From Herbidospora galbida (GTDB taxonomy: Bacteria > Actinomycetota > Actinomycetes > Streptosporangiales > Streptosporangiaceae), in the NCBI RefSeq assembly GCF_005233835.1, contig NZ_SZQA01000027.1, positions 1 through 64,000 on the forward strand: a DNA stretch of 64,000 nt, in the 5' to 3' direction. The position numbers were made by a program, and so were the translations under genes. This document shows positions 44,140-52,553 of this stretch, piece after piece. The notes beneath the pieces are model-generated. The model was not told the DNA's origin. It made no database searches and saw only the letters and a program-made list of their open reading frames with translations. Within the stretch, counting starts at the first letter, position 1, and every line of letters starts with the position of its first letter.

Positions 44140-44678
44140 AGATCGTCCGCTGCGCCTGGGCCACGAGCGATCAGCTCTACCTCGACTACCACGACCACGA
44201 GTGGGGCCGCCCGGTCCACGGCGACGACAAGGTCTACGAACGGGTCACCCTGGAGGCCTTCCAGTCGGGCCTGGCGTGGATCACGATCCTGCGCAAGCGC
44301 GAGAACTTCCGCCGGGCCTTCGACGGCTTCGCCATCGAGAAGGTCGCGGCCTACACCGAGAAAGACGTCGAACGCCTGATGGCCGACGCGGGCATCGTCC
44401 GCAACCGGGCCAAGATCGACGCCGCCGTCGCCAACGCCAGAGCGGCCCTGGAGCTCCCCGAGGGCCTGTCGGCCCTGGTCTGGAAGTACGCCGAGCCCGA
44501 CTCCCCGGTGCGCAAGACGATGGCCGACATCCCCTCGTCGACGCTGAACTCCCAGGCGCTGGCCAAGGAGCTCAAGAAGAAGGGCTTCCGGTTCGTCGGC
44601 CCCACCACCGCCTACGCCCTGATGCAGGCGATCGGCCTGGTCAACGACCACATCGAAGGCTGCGTGGCTAGGACGTGA
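44133..44678 (+). CDS. tag: DNA-3-methyladenine glycosylase I
   Basis: The 181-residue protein has the zinc snap of Tag: Cys in VRCAWA, His in DYHDHEWG and the C-terminal NDHIEGC. It also has the base-recognition segment FQSGLAWITILRKRE and an HhH-like core. It excises 3-methyladenine from alkylated DNA to start base excision repair. GGAAG lies before ATG 44133, which overlaps the previous stop by 7 bases. Its 3' end overlaps convergent paaX by 11 bases. Confidence 0.93.
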   Translation: MVEIVRCAWATSDQLYLDYHDHEWGRPVHGDDKVYERVTLEAFQSGLAWITILRKRENFRRAFDGFAIEKVAAYTEKDVERLMADAGIVRNRAKIDAAVANARAALELPEGLSALVWKYAEPDSPVRKTMADIPSSTLNSQALAKELKKKGFRFVGPTTAYALMQAIGLVNDHIEGCVART

Positions 44679-45435
44679 GGGTCCGCTCCACGAAGGCCGC
44701 CGCCTGCGGCATCAGCCGCGAGGCCTCCTGCTCGAAATAGGCCCGCGCCTTGTCGCCCGGCCACCCCGAGGGCAGCAGCGCCGCCGGGAGCCCCGGGTCG
44801 CGGAACAGGAAGTTCCGCCAGGTGTGCACCAGCCGCGACCTGACCGCGAAGACCTGGTCGTCGGGGGAGTCGTCGGGCAGCCCGTCGATCAAGGGCCGGG
44901 CCCCCGCGAGCCACTCCTCGTACGCCCGCCCGATCGCGTCGAGATCCCAGGCCCTGGCCAGCAGATCGACCGGATCGCCGTCGAGCACGGCCTCGAACCG
45001 GTCGGCGTGCAGATCGAGCTGGTCGAGCTCGGCCGAGGCCCGGGGGCCGATCCAGGTGGTCTCCGAGAGGGGGGCGTACCCGAGGAAGGACAGGTGGGCC
45101 CGCAGGCGCTCACGCCGGGTCCGGTCGCGGACGGGTTCGATCACCAGCAGGTGCCAGCGGCCCGGCCAGGTGATCGTGCCGCCCCGGTAGACCCGGGCGG
45201 CGGCCTCGTCGAGACGTCGCACGCATTTCGGCGTGGCCGCGTATCCGGGCCCCTGCGGCAACCTGACCGGATCGAGCCACCCCTGCCGGACCATCCGGGA
45301 GATCGCGGTCCGGACGGCGGGCGCGGCGATCTCGAGAGGGGCCAGCAGCCGGACCAGGGCGGCCACCGACGCCTGGCCTCCCCGGCTGCGCAGATGGTCG
45401 CCGTAGAGGTCGAAAAGCGCGGCTCGGGCGTTCAT
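44668..45435 (-). CDS. PaaX-family transcriptional regulator
   Basis: The 255-residue protein has an N-terminal winged HTH (LLAPLEIAAPAVRTAISRMVRQGWL), a central linker and the C-terminal PaaX domain (WRNFLFRDPGLPAALLP is a family hallmark). PaaX proteins repress aromatic degradation genes and respond to acyl-CoA effectors. No paa catabolic genes are in the window, so its targets are elsewhere. ATG 45435 gives the usual start MNARAALFDLYGDHL; an upstream alternative adds 12 unrelated residues. Confidence 0.88.
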   Translation of the reverse strand: MNARAALFDLYGDHLRSRGGQASVAALVRLLAPLEIAAPAVRTAISRMVRQGWLDPVRLPQGPGYAATPKCVRRLDEAAARVYRGGTITWPGRWHLLVIEPVRDRTRRERLRAHLSFLGYAPLSETTWIGPRASAELDQLDLHADRFEAVLDGDPVDLLARAWDLDAIGRAYEEWLAGARPLIDGLPDDSPDDQVFAVRSRLVHTWRNFLFRDPGLPAALLPSGWPGDKARAYFEQEASRLMPQAAAFVERTLTS

Positions 45436-45538
45436 CCCACCCAGTGTGGAGTCAGGAACTTGCTCCGACAATCCATAGGCGAACCGCTTTGATCCTCAAC
45501 CGAGTCCTCTCCCGTTACCTTTTTGAACCCGGAGGCGG

Positions 45539-45544
45539 GATAAT
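45539..45544 (+). promoter_or_regulatory. Possible -10 element of the DUF3117 gene
   Basis: GATAAT fits a -10 hexamer. TTACCT at 18 bases upstream is a weak -35. It lies 75 bases before the start codon in a 183-base spacer that otherwise shows only a ribosome site near its end. Confidence 0.4.
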
Positions 45545-45618
45545 AGGACATCACAGAAGACGTGAATGCGCCGGCCACCCTTCATTGGACGGCCGACAAC
45601 GCGGGAAGGGATACACGC

Positions 45619-45786
45619 ATGGCGGCGATGAAGCCGCGGACTGGTGACGGTCCGCTGGAAGTCACCAAGGAAGGCCGGGGCATCGTCATGCGGGTCCCGC
45701 TCGAAGGTGGCGGCCGGCTTGTCGTCGAGCTATCGGCGGATGAGGCCAGCGCCCTCGGTGACGCGCTGAAGAACGTGGTCGGCTGA
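45619..45786 (+). CDS. DUF3117 micro-protein
   Basis: The 55-residue protein begins MAAMKPRTGDGPLEVTKEG and ends ALGDALKNVVG. It is nearly invariant among actinobacteria (DUF3117; the Rv1211 position next to tag). GGAAGGG lies 10 bases before ATG 45619. Predicted structure is a small beta sheet with one helix. No biochemical function is known. A strong terminator follows, so it is monocistronic. Confidence 0.92.
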   Translation: MAAMKPRTGDGPLEVTKEGRGIVMRVPLEGGGRLVVELSADEASALGDALKNVVG

Positions 45787-45808
45787 CTACAGCCGGATAT
45801 CGAGCGAC

Positions 45809-45852
45809 GTCGGCCCCGCCGCGGACTTCCGCGCCGGGGCCGAATTCCTTTG
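45809..45852 (+). terminator. Terminator after DUF3117
   Basis: Stem TCGGCCCCG / CGGGGCCGA encloses an inner short stem (GCGGA/TCCGC) and is followed by ATTCCTTT. Confidence 0.88.
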
Positions 45853-45914
45853 GGGCAGATTCCCAGCACGAGCCACGGCCGGCCGCGGCTCGTGTCCTCA
45901 GGGCAGATTCCCAG
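45853..45914 (+). repeat. Direct repeats flanking a 28-bp palindrome
   Basis: GGGCAGATTCCCAG occurs at 45853-45866 and again at 45901-45914. Between them, 45867-45894 is a 28-bp imperfect palindrome (CACGAGCC ... GGCTCGTG). The core GGGGCAGATTCC recurs inverted at 49334-49345 beside another long hairpin. Confidence 0.75.
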
Positions 45915-45937
45915 ACATTCCCCGACGTGGAGAGACC

Positions 45938-47317
45938 GTGCCCATAGAGACCACCGTGACCACCGTGGCCCGTGCGGACGGTGACGCCGAGTTCCTCGCC
46001 GTCCCGTTCGGCCCTGACCTGGCCCCCGACGTCGAGCTGCCGGTCTCCGCGCCGGCCCTGCTCGCGCACTACGAGGCCAAGGGCGAGCCCGGAGAGGTCG
46101 TCGAGATACCCGTCGCCGCCGCCGACGGCGTGCGCCGCGTCCTCCTGTACGGCACCGGCCCGGCCCCGGCCGATCTCCGCAAGGCGGGCGCCGCCCTGGC
46201 CGGCCGCGTCAACGGCCGCGAGCGCCTGACCATCGTCGCCCCGACCGAGGGCGACGTGGCCGAGCTGGTCGCCGGAGCGCTGCTGGGCACCTACACCTTC
46301 AAGCTGGGCGAGCCGAAGACCACGCCGGTCCACGAGATCGTGCTGTCGGGCGCCGACGACGCCGCGGTCGCCCGGGGCAAGGCGGTGGCCAAGGCCACCA
46401 GCGACGCCCGCGACCTGACCAACACCCCCGCCTCGATCAAGTCACCGGCCTGGCTGGCCGAGCAGGCGATCGCGCTGGCGGGCGAGGGCGTCGAGGTGAC
46501 CGTCGACACCGAGCTGGTCGGCTTCGGCGGCATCCGCGCCGTCGGCCAGGGGTCGGTCAACCCGCCCTGCCTGATCAAGATGACCTACGCTCCCGAGGGC
46601 GCCACCCGCCACGTCGTGCTGGTCGGCAAGGGCATCACCTTCGACAGCGGCGGCCTGTCGCTGAAGCCGTCGGCGTCCATGAAGGACATGAAGACCGACA
46701 TGGCCGGCGGCGCCGCCGTGATCGCCGTCCTGTCGGCGCTGCGGGCCTTCGACGTGCCGGTCAAGGTCACCGGCCTGATCGCCTGCGCCGAGAACTCCAT
46801 CGGCGGCAACGCCCAGCGCCCCAGCGACGTGATCACCCAGTACGGCGGCCGGACCGTCGAGGTGCTGAACACCGACGCCGAAGGCCGCCTGGTGATGGCC
46901 GACGCGATGGCCTACGCCGACCGCCACCTCGACCCCGACGTGCTGATCGACATCGCGACGCTCACCGGCGCCGCCAAGGTCGCCCTCGGCACCGGTTTCG
47001 GCGCCCTCTACGCCACCGACGACGCCCTGGCCGCCGGCCTGCTGGCCTCGGCCGCCCGCAGCGGCGACCGGCTCTGGCGGATGCCGCTGATCGACGACTA
47101 CCGGACCGCCCTCGACTCCGACGTCGCCGACCTCGCCAACGTCGACAAGAAGGGTGGCCTGGGAGCCGGGTCGGTCCAGGCCGCCCTGTTCCTCCAGGAG
47201 TTCACCGGCGGACGCCGCTGGGCCCACCTCGACATCGCCGGCCCGGCTCGCAACGAGAAGGGCGGCACGGGCTTCGGCGTCAGGCTGCTGCTCGACTGGC
47301 TCAGTTCGTCAGCTTGA
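45938..47317 (+). CDS. pepA: Leucyl aminopeptidase
   Basis: The 459-residue M17 peptidase has VGKGITFDSGGLSLKP (metal and catalytic Lys), DMAGGAAVI, and the family signature NTDAEGRLVMADAMAY with three metal ligands and the catalytic Arg. The N-terminal 150 residues form the usual regulatory domain. It removes N-terminal amino acids from peptides, as a cytosolic hexamer in the family. GTG 45938 has GGAGAG at 3-8 bases upstream. The 3' end overlaps the convergent methyltransferase by 17 bases. Confidence 0.93.
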   Translation: MPIETTVTTVARADGDAEFLAVPFGPDLAPDVELPVSAPALLAHYEAKGEPGEVVEIPVAAADGVRRVLLYGTGPAPADLRKAGAALAGRVNGRERLTIVAPTEGDVAELVAGALLGTYTFKLGEPKTTPVHEIVLSGADDAAVARGKAVAKATSDARDLTNTPASIKSPAWLAEQAIALAGEGVEVTVDTELVGFGGIRAVGQGSVNPPCLIKMTYAPEGATRHVVLVGKGITFDSGGLSLKPSASMKDMKTDMAGGAAVIAVLSALRAFDVPVKVTGLIACAENSIGGNAQRPSDVITQYGGRTVEVLNTDAEGRLVMADAMAYADRHLDPDVLIDIATLTGAAKVALGTGFGALYATDDALAAGLLASAARSGDRLWRMPLIDDYRTALDSDVADLANVDKKGGLGAGSVQAALFLQEFTGGRRWAHLDIAGPARNEKGGTGFGVRLLLDWLSSSA

Positions 47318-47930
47318 CGGCGGCGAGCAGGCCGTCGCCCAGCGGCAGCATCAGCGGGCGCAGCCGCTCGTCGTTCCTGACCACGCGGCCGACCTCGCGG
47401 ACCGCGACCGATTCGGGGTCGCGCTGCGTGGGGTCGGCCACCCGGTCGTGCCACAGGGCGTTGTCGAAGGCCACGATCCCGCCGGGCCGCAGCAGCCGCA
47501 GCGCCTCGCCCAGGTAGTCGCCGTATTCCTGCTTGGCGGCGTCGCAGAAGACCAGGTCGTAGCCGCCGTCGGCCAGCCGCGGCAGCACGTCGAGGGCCCG
47601 CCCCACGATGAGCCGGGTGCGCCCGCTGGCGAACCCCGCCTCGGCGAAGGTCTGGCGGGCCAGCCGCTGGTGCTCCGGCTCGACGTCGACGCTGGTCAGC
47701 GTGCCGTCAGAGCGCATTCCCCGCAGCAGCCACAGGCCCGAGACACCACAACCGGTGCCGATCTCGACCACCGACCGCGCGTTGACCGCGGTCGCCAGGA
47801 AGCAGAGCGCGGCGCCCCCGCCGGGCAGGATGGGCGTGGCGCCCACCTCCTCGCCGCGCTGTCGCGCGTTGCGCAGGACGTCGTCCTCCGGGACGAAGTC
47901 CTCCGCATGGGCCAGGCTCGCCGTGTTCAT
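47301..47930 (-). CDS. O-methyltransferase (Rv1220c-like)
   Basis: The 209-residue class I methyltransferase has [19 protein letters not shown] as motif [11 protein letters not shown] as the ribose-binding acidic motif and [16 protein letters not shown] with the metal-binding Asp of catechol-type O-methyltransferases. Start [19 protein letters not shown] at ATG 47930 fits the family. It is divergent from sigE, as Rv1220c is in mycobacteria. Its substrate is unknown. Confidence 0.9.
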   Translation of the reverse strand: MNTASLAHAEDFVPEDDVLRNARQRGEEVGATPILPGGGAALCFLATAVNARSVVEIGTGCGVSGLWLLRGMRSDGTLTSVDVEPEHQRLARQTFAEAGFASGRTRLIVGRALDVLPRLADGGYDLVFCDAAKQEYGDYLGEALRLLRPGGIVAFDNALWHDRVADPTQRDPESVAVREVGRVVRNDERLRPLMLPLGDGLLAAVKLTN

Positions 47931-47963
47931 GGTTGGCAAGCGTAGGGGAGTACGCCCCGATCG

Positions 47964-48020
47964 GGAACTCACGCCGCAACGGGGACGTTGCAGCTTTGAA
48001 CGGTCTTTGTTTAGTCCGTT
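47964..48020 (+). promoter_or_regulatory. Two candidate ECF-type promoters for sigE
   Basis: GGAAC (47964-47968) and GTT (47987-47989) are separated by 18 bases. A second pair, TGAAC (47997-48001) and CGTT (48017-48020), is separated by 15 bases. Both fit SigE/SigH/SigR-type consensus and point toward sigE, which suggests positive autoregulation or control by another ECF factor. Confidence 0.55.
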
Positions 48021-48093
48021 CGCCGCTGGTACGCAGGAAGGGGCGAAACCAGGCACTATGGCTGTAGCAACGGTCCTGGAGAGAGGATTGCCG

Positions 48094-48687
48094 GTGGACG
48101 ATCACGACCACCAGGCGGGTGCTGAGGCGTCCACCTGGACACCTCCCACCTGGGAGGAGGTCGTCAGAAACCACTCGGCACGGGTATATCGGCTCGCCTA
48201 CCGGCTGACCGGCAACGTCCACGACGCCGAAGACCTGACTCAAGAGGTCTTCGTCCGGGTGTTCCGCTCTTTGTCCAGCTACCAGCCGGGCACGTTCGAG
48301 GGCTGGTTGCACCGCATCACCACCAACCTGTTCCTCGACGGCGCCCGCCGCAAGCAGCGGATCAGGTTCGAGGGGCTGGCCGACGACGCCGCCGAGCGCA
48401 TGCACGGCCGCGAGCCGTCCCCCGAGCGGGCCTACGACGACAACCACCTCGACGCCGACATCCAGGCCGCGCTCGACGCGCTCGCGCCTGAGTTCCGGGC
48501 CGCCGTGGTGCTCTGCGACATCGAGGGCCTCTCCTATGAGGAGATCGCGGCGACGCTGGGCGTCAAGCTCGGCACCGTCCGCAGCCGCATCCACAGGGCG
48601 CGCGCGCAACTGCGTGACGCGCTCGATCACCGCGCGCCGCGCGGTGACCAGCTTCCCCCTTCATCGTTCACCCGGGAGGGAGCATGA
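48094..48687 (+). CDS. sigE: ECF RNA polymerase sigma factor SigE
   Basis: The 197-residue ECF sigma factor has region 2 ([28 protein letters not shown], split here by family conservation) and region 4 ([20 protein letters not shown]). GTG 48094 is preferred because GAGAGGA lies 6 bases upstream; an in-frame ATG at 48058 has no ribosome site. The order O-methyltransferase, sigE, anti-sigma, htrA, tatB equals that of mycobacteria, where SigE governs the envelope stress response. It overlaps the anti-sigma gene by 4 bases. Confidence 0.92.
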   Translation: MDDHDHQAGAEASTWTPPTWEEVVRNHSARVYRLAYRLTGNVHDAEDLTQEVFVRVFRSLSSYQPGTFEGWLHRITTNLFLDGARRKQRIRFEGLADDAAERMHGREPSPERAYDDNHLDADIQAALDALAPEFRAAVVLCDIEGLSYEEIAATLGVKLGTVRSRIHRARAQLRDALDHRAPRGDQLPPSSFTREGA

Positions 48688-49217
48688 CGCATCTTGGTGA
48701 GCGCGTTTCCGCGCTGATCGACGGCGAGCTCGCGCACCACGAGCGCGAGCGCGCCCTCGCCCATCTCACGTTCTGCGCCGACTGCCGCGACGAGGTCGAC
48801 GGGATGCGGGCGCTGAAGAGCCGCCTGCGCTCCCTCGACCCGCCCGCGATGCCGGCCGACCTGACGATGTCGCTGCTGCGGTTGGGAGACATGGGCCCTC
48901 CGGCCCGCCCGCTATCGGGTCAGCTGCCCCGGCAGCTGCCCGGCCCCTACAGCATCGCCCCCGCCGACACCCGCCCGGCCCGCCGTCCTTTTGGCGCGAC
49001 CGGCCCCGGCCGTAGCCCCCGCCGCCGCGCGGCCGGTTACGTCGCGGTCGGGGTGGCCTCGGCGGCGGTCGCCCTCGGGTCGCTCTTTCTGGTCAACGGC
49101 GAGCCTCGCCCTGCCCCCGCGCCCGAGATGATGTTCCCCCCGCAGGTCACCGCGTCACCCCACAGCCGGCTGCCGGGTTCTCCGTCGCCCGGTCCCTCGC
49201 CCAAGCTTGTTCCTTGA
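48684..49217 (+). CDS. rseA: Zinc-containing anti-sigma factor (RseA-like)
   Basis: The 177-residue protein has an N-terminal ZAS domain with His and CxxC ligands ([11 protein letters not shown]), an Arg-rich linker, one membrane helix (about residues 115-137) and a short Pro-rich extracellular tail. It should hold SigE at the membrane until a signal or redox event releases it. Mycobacterial RseA lacks a clear membrane helix, so this version may sense from outside. Translation is coupled to sigE by ATGA. A 184-base structured spacer follows. Confidence 0.88.
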   Translation: MTHLGERVSALIDGELAHHERERALAHLTFCADCRDEVDGMRALKSRLRSLDPPAMPADLTMSLLRLGDMGPPARPLSGQLPRQLPGPYSIAPADTRPARRPFGATGPGRSPRRRAAGYVAVGVASAAVALGSLFLVNGEPRPAPAPEMMFPPQVTASPHSRLPGSPSPGPSPKLVP

Positions 49218-49252
49218 CGCGACTAACCGGCACCACGTCTGGGCAGTGAGAC

Positions 49253-49345
49253 GGCATACGATCTGGCGTGAGAACACGGGTCGTATGCCTGGAGCGAGAC
49301 GCTGACGGCCGAAGGCCGGCTGCGTCTCGCGTCGGAATCTGCCCC
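49253..49345 (+). other. Tandem hairpins between rseA and htrA
   Basis: Hairpin 1 pairs GGCATACGA (49253-49261) with TCGTATGCC (49281-49289), loop 19 bases. Hairpin 2 pairs GCGAGACGC (49294-49302) with GCGTCTCGC (49322-49330) and has an inner CGGCC/GGCCG stem. GGAATCTGCCCC (49334-49345) follows, the inverse of the repeat at 45852. No T-tract is present, so this may be a structured leader, a small RNA or a REP-like element. Confidence 0.65.
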
Positions 49346-49401
49346 GAAGAAGCTGAGACTGGGTGGCGGCCCCGCCACAACCGCTGGGAGTGACTGCACC
49401 G

Positions 49402-50784
49402 ATGACCGACGACACGCGTGACGACGACGCGTACGGGCGGCCTGAGTTCTATCCGGCGGGCGAGTGGGGCGAGGAAGACCACGCCCCCCGCCAGCCCCAG
49501 CAGCCGGGCGCGGCCCACCCGCCGCCCCCGCTTCCCGGCGGAGAGCCGACCCAGACCTATTTCCCGCCACCCCCGCCGCCCAACGCCTACGGCATGGGGC
49601 AGGGGTGGGCGCCGCCGCCCGGCGCGACCGCCGAACTGCCGCGGCGGGAGCGCCGCGCCGGTCCCCGGACCGGCACTCTGGCCGCGCTCGGCCTCGTGGT
49701 CGCGCTGGTGGCCGGAGGCGCGGCCTCCTGCGGCACCTATCTGCTGACCCGCCCGACCGCCGGCATCGACCCCGGCTACGCGATCCCGACCCCGGCCGCC
49801 GCGCCGACCGGGCGGGCGCCCGAGTCGGTCGCCGGGGTGGCCGCCAAGGTGCTGCCCAGCGTCGTCTCGCTCGAAGTGCAGGGCAGCGGGCAGGCGGGCA
49901 CCGGCTCCGGGTTCCTGATCCGGGGCGGTTACATCGTCACCAACAACCACGTCGTGGCCGCCGCGGCGCGGTCGGGCGGGGCGATCCGCATCCGGTTCGC
50001 CAACCGCCAGTCGACCACCGCGCAGATCGTGGGGCGCGACCCCAACTCCGACATCGCCGTGGTCAAGCCCGACGAGACGTTCGGCTCGCCCGAGGTGGCG
50101 CTGGGCAACTCCGACTCGATGGTGGTCGGCGACCCGGTCATCGCGATCGGCTCGCCCCTCGGCCTGAGCGGCACGGTCACCACCGGCATCGTCAGCTCGC
50201 TCAACCGGCCCGTCGAGGCCGGCGGTGAGAGCGGGCGCGACTCGGCGCTGATCAACGCCATCCAGACCGACGCGGCGATCAACCCCGGCAACTCGGGCGG
50301 CCCGCTGGTCAACGGCCGAGGCGAGGTCATCGGCGTCAACTCGGCCATCGCCACGATAGGGGCCGGCCAGCAGCTGGGCGGCCAGCAGTCGGGCAGCATC
50401 GGGCTCGGCTTCGCCATCCCGGTCAACCAGGTCCGCCGGATCGCCGAGGAGCTCATCTCGACCGGCTCGGCCCGCACGTCCCGGATCGGGATCACGATCG
50501 ACCAGAGCTACCAGGGTCAGGGCGTCCGCATCGCCGACGCCCCCGACCGGGGGGTGCCGCCGATCACGCCGCAGGGGCCCGCCGACAAGGCCGGGCTCCG
50601 GGCCGGCGACGTGATCCTCGAGGTCGACGGGCAGCCGATCAGCGACAGCCGTGAGCTGATCGTCACGATCCGCAGCAAGACGCCGGGCGACCGGGTCCCG
50701 TTCAAATACAGCCGGGCGGGCGCCGAGCGAACAGTTGATGTCGTGATCGGGGCGGCGCCCGCTCCGTCGGCCCAGCCCTCGTAG
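49402..50784 (+). CDS. htrA: Membrane-anchored HtrA/DegP-like serine protease
   Basis: The 460-residue protein has a Pro-rich cytoplasmic N-terminus (about 1-90), one membrane helix (about 92-112) and a trypsin-like domain with catalytic His in VTNNHVV, Asp in DPNSDIAVV and Ser in NPGNSGGPL. A PDZ domain (about 355-450, IADAPDRGVPPITPQGPADKAGL) follows. It degrades or refolds damaged proteins outside the membrane. Position after sigE-rseA implies control by or feedback on SigE, as for Rv1223. ATG 49402 has GGGAG upstream. Confidence 0.92.
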   Translation: MTDDTRDDDAYGRPEFYPAGEWGEEDHAPRQPQQPGAAHPPPPLPGGEPTQTYFPPPPPPNAYGMGQGWAPPPGATAELPRRERRAGPRTGTLAALGLVVALVAGGAASCGTYLLTRPTAGIDPGYAIPTPAAAPTGRAPESVAGVAAKVLPSVVSLEVQGSGQAGTGSGFLIRGGYIVTNNHVVAAAARSGGAIRIRFANRQSTTAQIVGRDPNSDIAVVKPDETFGSPEVALGNSDSMVVGDPVIAIGSPLGLSGTVTTGIVSSLNRPVEAGGESGRDSALINAIQTDAAINPGNSGGPLVNGRGEVIGVNSAIATIGAGQQLGGQQSGSIGLGFAIPVNQVRRIAEELISTGSARTSRIGITIDQSYQGQGVRIADAPDRGVPPITPQGPADKAGLRAGDVILEVDGQPISDSRELIVTIRSKTPGDRVPFKYSRAGAERTVDVVIGAAPAPSAQPS

Positions 50785-50859
50785 CACGCCTGTCCGGGCA
50801 GTAGTGTGATGGCCAACGTCTGATTCACGACGGTTCGGGCAGGGCAAGGGAGATCTACG

Positions 50860-51216
50860 GTGTTCGGACTCGGCTGGGCGGAGATCCTGGCGCTCGTGGT
50901 GATCGCGCTGCTCGTGTTCGGGCCGGAGAAGCTGCCGGGAGTCGCCTCGCAGGCGGGCCGGACGCTCCGGCAGATCCGGCAGATGGCCAACAACGCCCGC
51001 ACCGACCTCGAGGCCAACCTGGGGCCGGAGTTCAAGAACTTCGACCCGACCGACCTCAACCCCAAGAACTTCGTCCGCAAGCACCTGCTCGACGACGTCG
51101 AGAAGGACTGGAACGCCACTCCGGAGGAGACGGCCGCGGCCGACCCGCCGCCCCCTCCGGTGACCGTCGAACTGACGGCGGGCGAGATCCCGCCCTACGA
51201 CAACGAGGCGACCTGA
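50860..51216 (+). CDS. tatB: Sec-independent translocase subunit TatB
   Basis: The 118-residue protein has the TatA/B N-terminus MFGLGWAEILALVVIALLVFGPEKLP, an amphipathic helix (SQAGRTLRQIRQMANN) and an acidic Pro-rich tail. The Gly/Glu-rich start and long helix favour TatB over TatA. It receives twin-arginine preproteins with TatC. GTG 50860 has AAGGGAG upstream. It follows htrA as in mycobacteria (Rv1224) and ends in a strong terminator. Confidence 0.9.
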   Translation: MFGLGWAEILALVVIALLVFGPEKLPGVASQAGRTLRQIRQMANNARTDLEANLGPEFKNFDPTDLNPKNFVRKHLLDDVEKDWNATPEETAAADPPPPPVTVELTAGEIPPYDNEAT

Positions 51217-51224
51217 GCCGAACG

Positions 51225-51255
51225 AAAAGGCCCGCTCCCTAGGAGCGGGCCTTTT
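51225..51255 (+). terminator. Bidirectional terminator between tatB and mrp
   Basis: A perfect 14-bp stem AAAAGGCCCGCTCC / GGAGCGGGCCTTTT with a 3-base loop. It serves tatB, and the A-rich left arm lets it also serve the convergent mrp gene. Confidence 0.93.
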
Positions 51256-51319
51256 GCTTGGGCGGGCGCGGCCGGTTGGCGCCGGTTGCGGCGCCGCCCG
51301 GACGCGACGGGCGGTGTCA

Positions 51320-51341
51320 GGGTGGGCGGAGCCGTAACGGA
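51320..51341 (+). repeat. 22-bp intergenic repeat, copy 2
   Basis: Exact reverse complement of 7240-7261. It lies in the 133-base spacer between tatB and mrp, 65 bases beyond the terminator; the remaining spacer is GC-rich with no gene. Confidence 0.8.
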
Positions 51342-51349
51342 AGAAGCTT

Positions 51350-52489
51350 TTAACGGCCGGCCGGGCTGATGTCGAGCTTCATGCCCTTGAGGCCGCCCCT
51401 CTTCTTGCTGAGGCCCGCGGCGATGCGGCGGAGTTCGGCGGCGGCCGGGGCGTCGGGGTCGGTGAGGACGAGGGGCTTGCCCTCGTCGCCGCCCTCGCGG
51501 AGGCGCATGTCGATCGGGATCTGGCCCAGCAGCGGGACCCGGGAGCCCAGAGTGCGGGTGAGCGCGTCGGCGACGGTCTGGCCGCCGCCCTCGCCGAACA
51601 CCGAGATGCGCTCGTCGCAGTGGGGGCAGGGCAGCCAGGACATGTTCTCGATCACGCCGGCGATCTGCTGGTGGGTCTGCGCGGCGATCGACCCGGCCCG
51701 CTCGGCCACCTCGGCGGCGGCCTGCTGGGGCGTGGTCACCACGAGGATCTCGGCCGACGGCATGCGCTGCGCGACCGAGATCGCGATGTCGCCGGTGCCC
51801 GGCGGCAGGTCCATCAGCAGGACGTCGAGGTCGCCCCAGAACACGTCGGCGAGGAACTGGTGGAGCGCCCGGTCGAGCATCGGGCCGCGCCACACCACCG
51901 CGCTGTTGCCCTCGGGCTTGAACATGCCGACCGAGATGACCTTGATGTCGTGGGCCACCGGCGGCATGATCATGTCTTCGACCTTGGTCGGCCGCTCGCC
52001 GACGCCCAGCATGCGGGGCACGCTGTGGCCGTAGATGTCGGCGTCGACGACGCCGACCTTGAGGCCGGAGGAGGCCATCGCGGCGGCCAGGTTGACCGTC
52101 ACCGACGACTTGCCGACGCCGCCCTTGCCGCTGGCGACCGCGAAGACGCGGGTCAGCGAGCCGGGCTGGGCGAACGGGATCTCCTTCTCGGGGCCCCGGT
52201 TGCCGCGCAGTTTGGTCTGCAGAGTTTTACGTTGTTCGGCGCTCATCACGTCCATCTCCACGGAGACGCGCGTGACGCCCTCGATCTTGGAGACGGCGGC
52301 GGTGATGTCGCGGGTGATGGTGTCTTTCATCGGACACCCGGAGACCGTGAGGTAGACGCCTACGCGCACCAGCCCGTCAGGGGCGATGTCGATGCTCTTG
52401 ACCATGTCGAGCTCGGTGATCGGCCGGCGGATCTCGGGGTCGTTGACCGTCGCCAGAGCCGCGGTCACCACTTCTGGGGTCGGTGCCAT
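51350..52489 (-). CDS. mrp: Mrp/ApbC-type iron-sulfur carrier ATPase
   Basis: The 379-residue protein has an N-terminal MIP18/DUF59 domain (about 1-95), then a deviant P-loop ASGKGGVGKSSVTVNLA (about 115-131), switch DADIYGHSVPRMLG, and CPHC at about residues 265-268 for the bridging Fe-S cluster. It assembles or transfers clusters to target apoproteins. It lies at the Rv1229c position of the mycobacterial order. TAGCAT lies 6 bases before ATG 52489, which suggests leaderless transcription. Confidence 0.92.
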   Translation of the reverse strand: MAPTPEVVTAALATVNDPEIRRPITELDMVKSIDIAPDGLVRVGVYLTVSGCPMKDTITRDITAAVSKIEGVTRVSVEMDVMSAEQRKTLQTKLRGNRGPEKEIPFAQPGSLTRVFAVASGKGGVGKSSVTVNLAAAMASSGLKVGVVDADIYGHSVPRMLGVGERPTKVEDMIMPPVAHDIKVISVGMFKPEGNSAVVWRGPMLDRALHQFLADVFWGDLDVLLMDLPPGTGDIAISVAQRMPSAEILVVTTPQQAAAEVAERAGSIAAQTHQQIAGVIENMSWLPCPHCDERISVFGEGGGQTVADALTRTLGSRVPLLGQIPIDMRLREGGDEGKPLVLTDPDAPAAAELRRIAAGLSKKRGGLKGMKLDISPAGR

Positions 52490-52553
52490 GTAGTCATGCT
52501 ACGAACTGGCGACCTGTCATACGAATCGAGGTCGCGCCTCTAGGATTGCGCGC

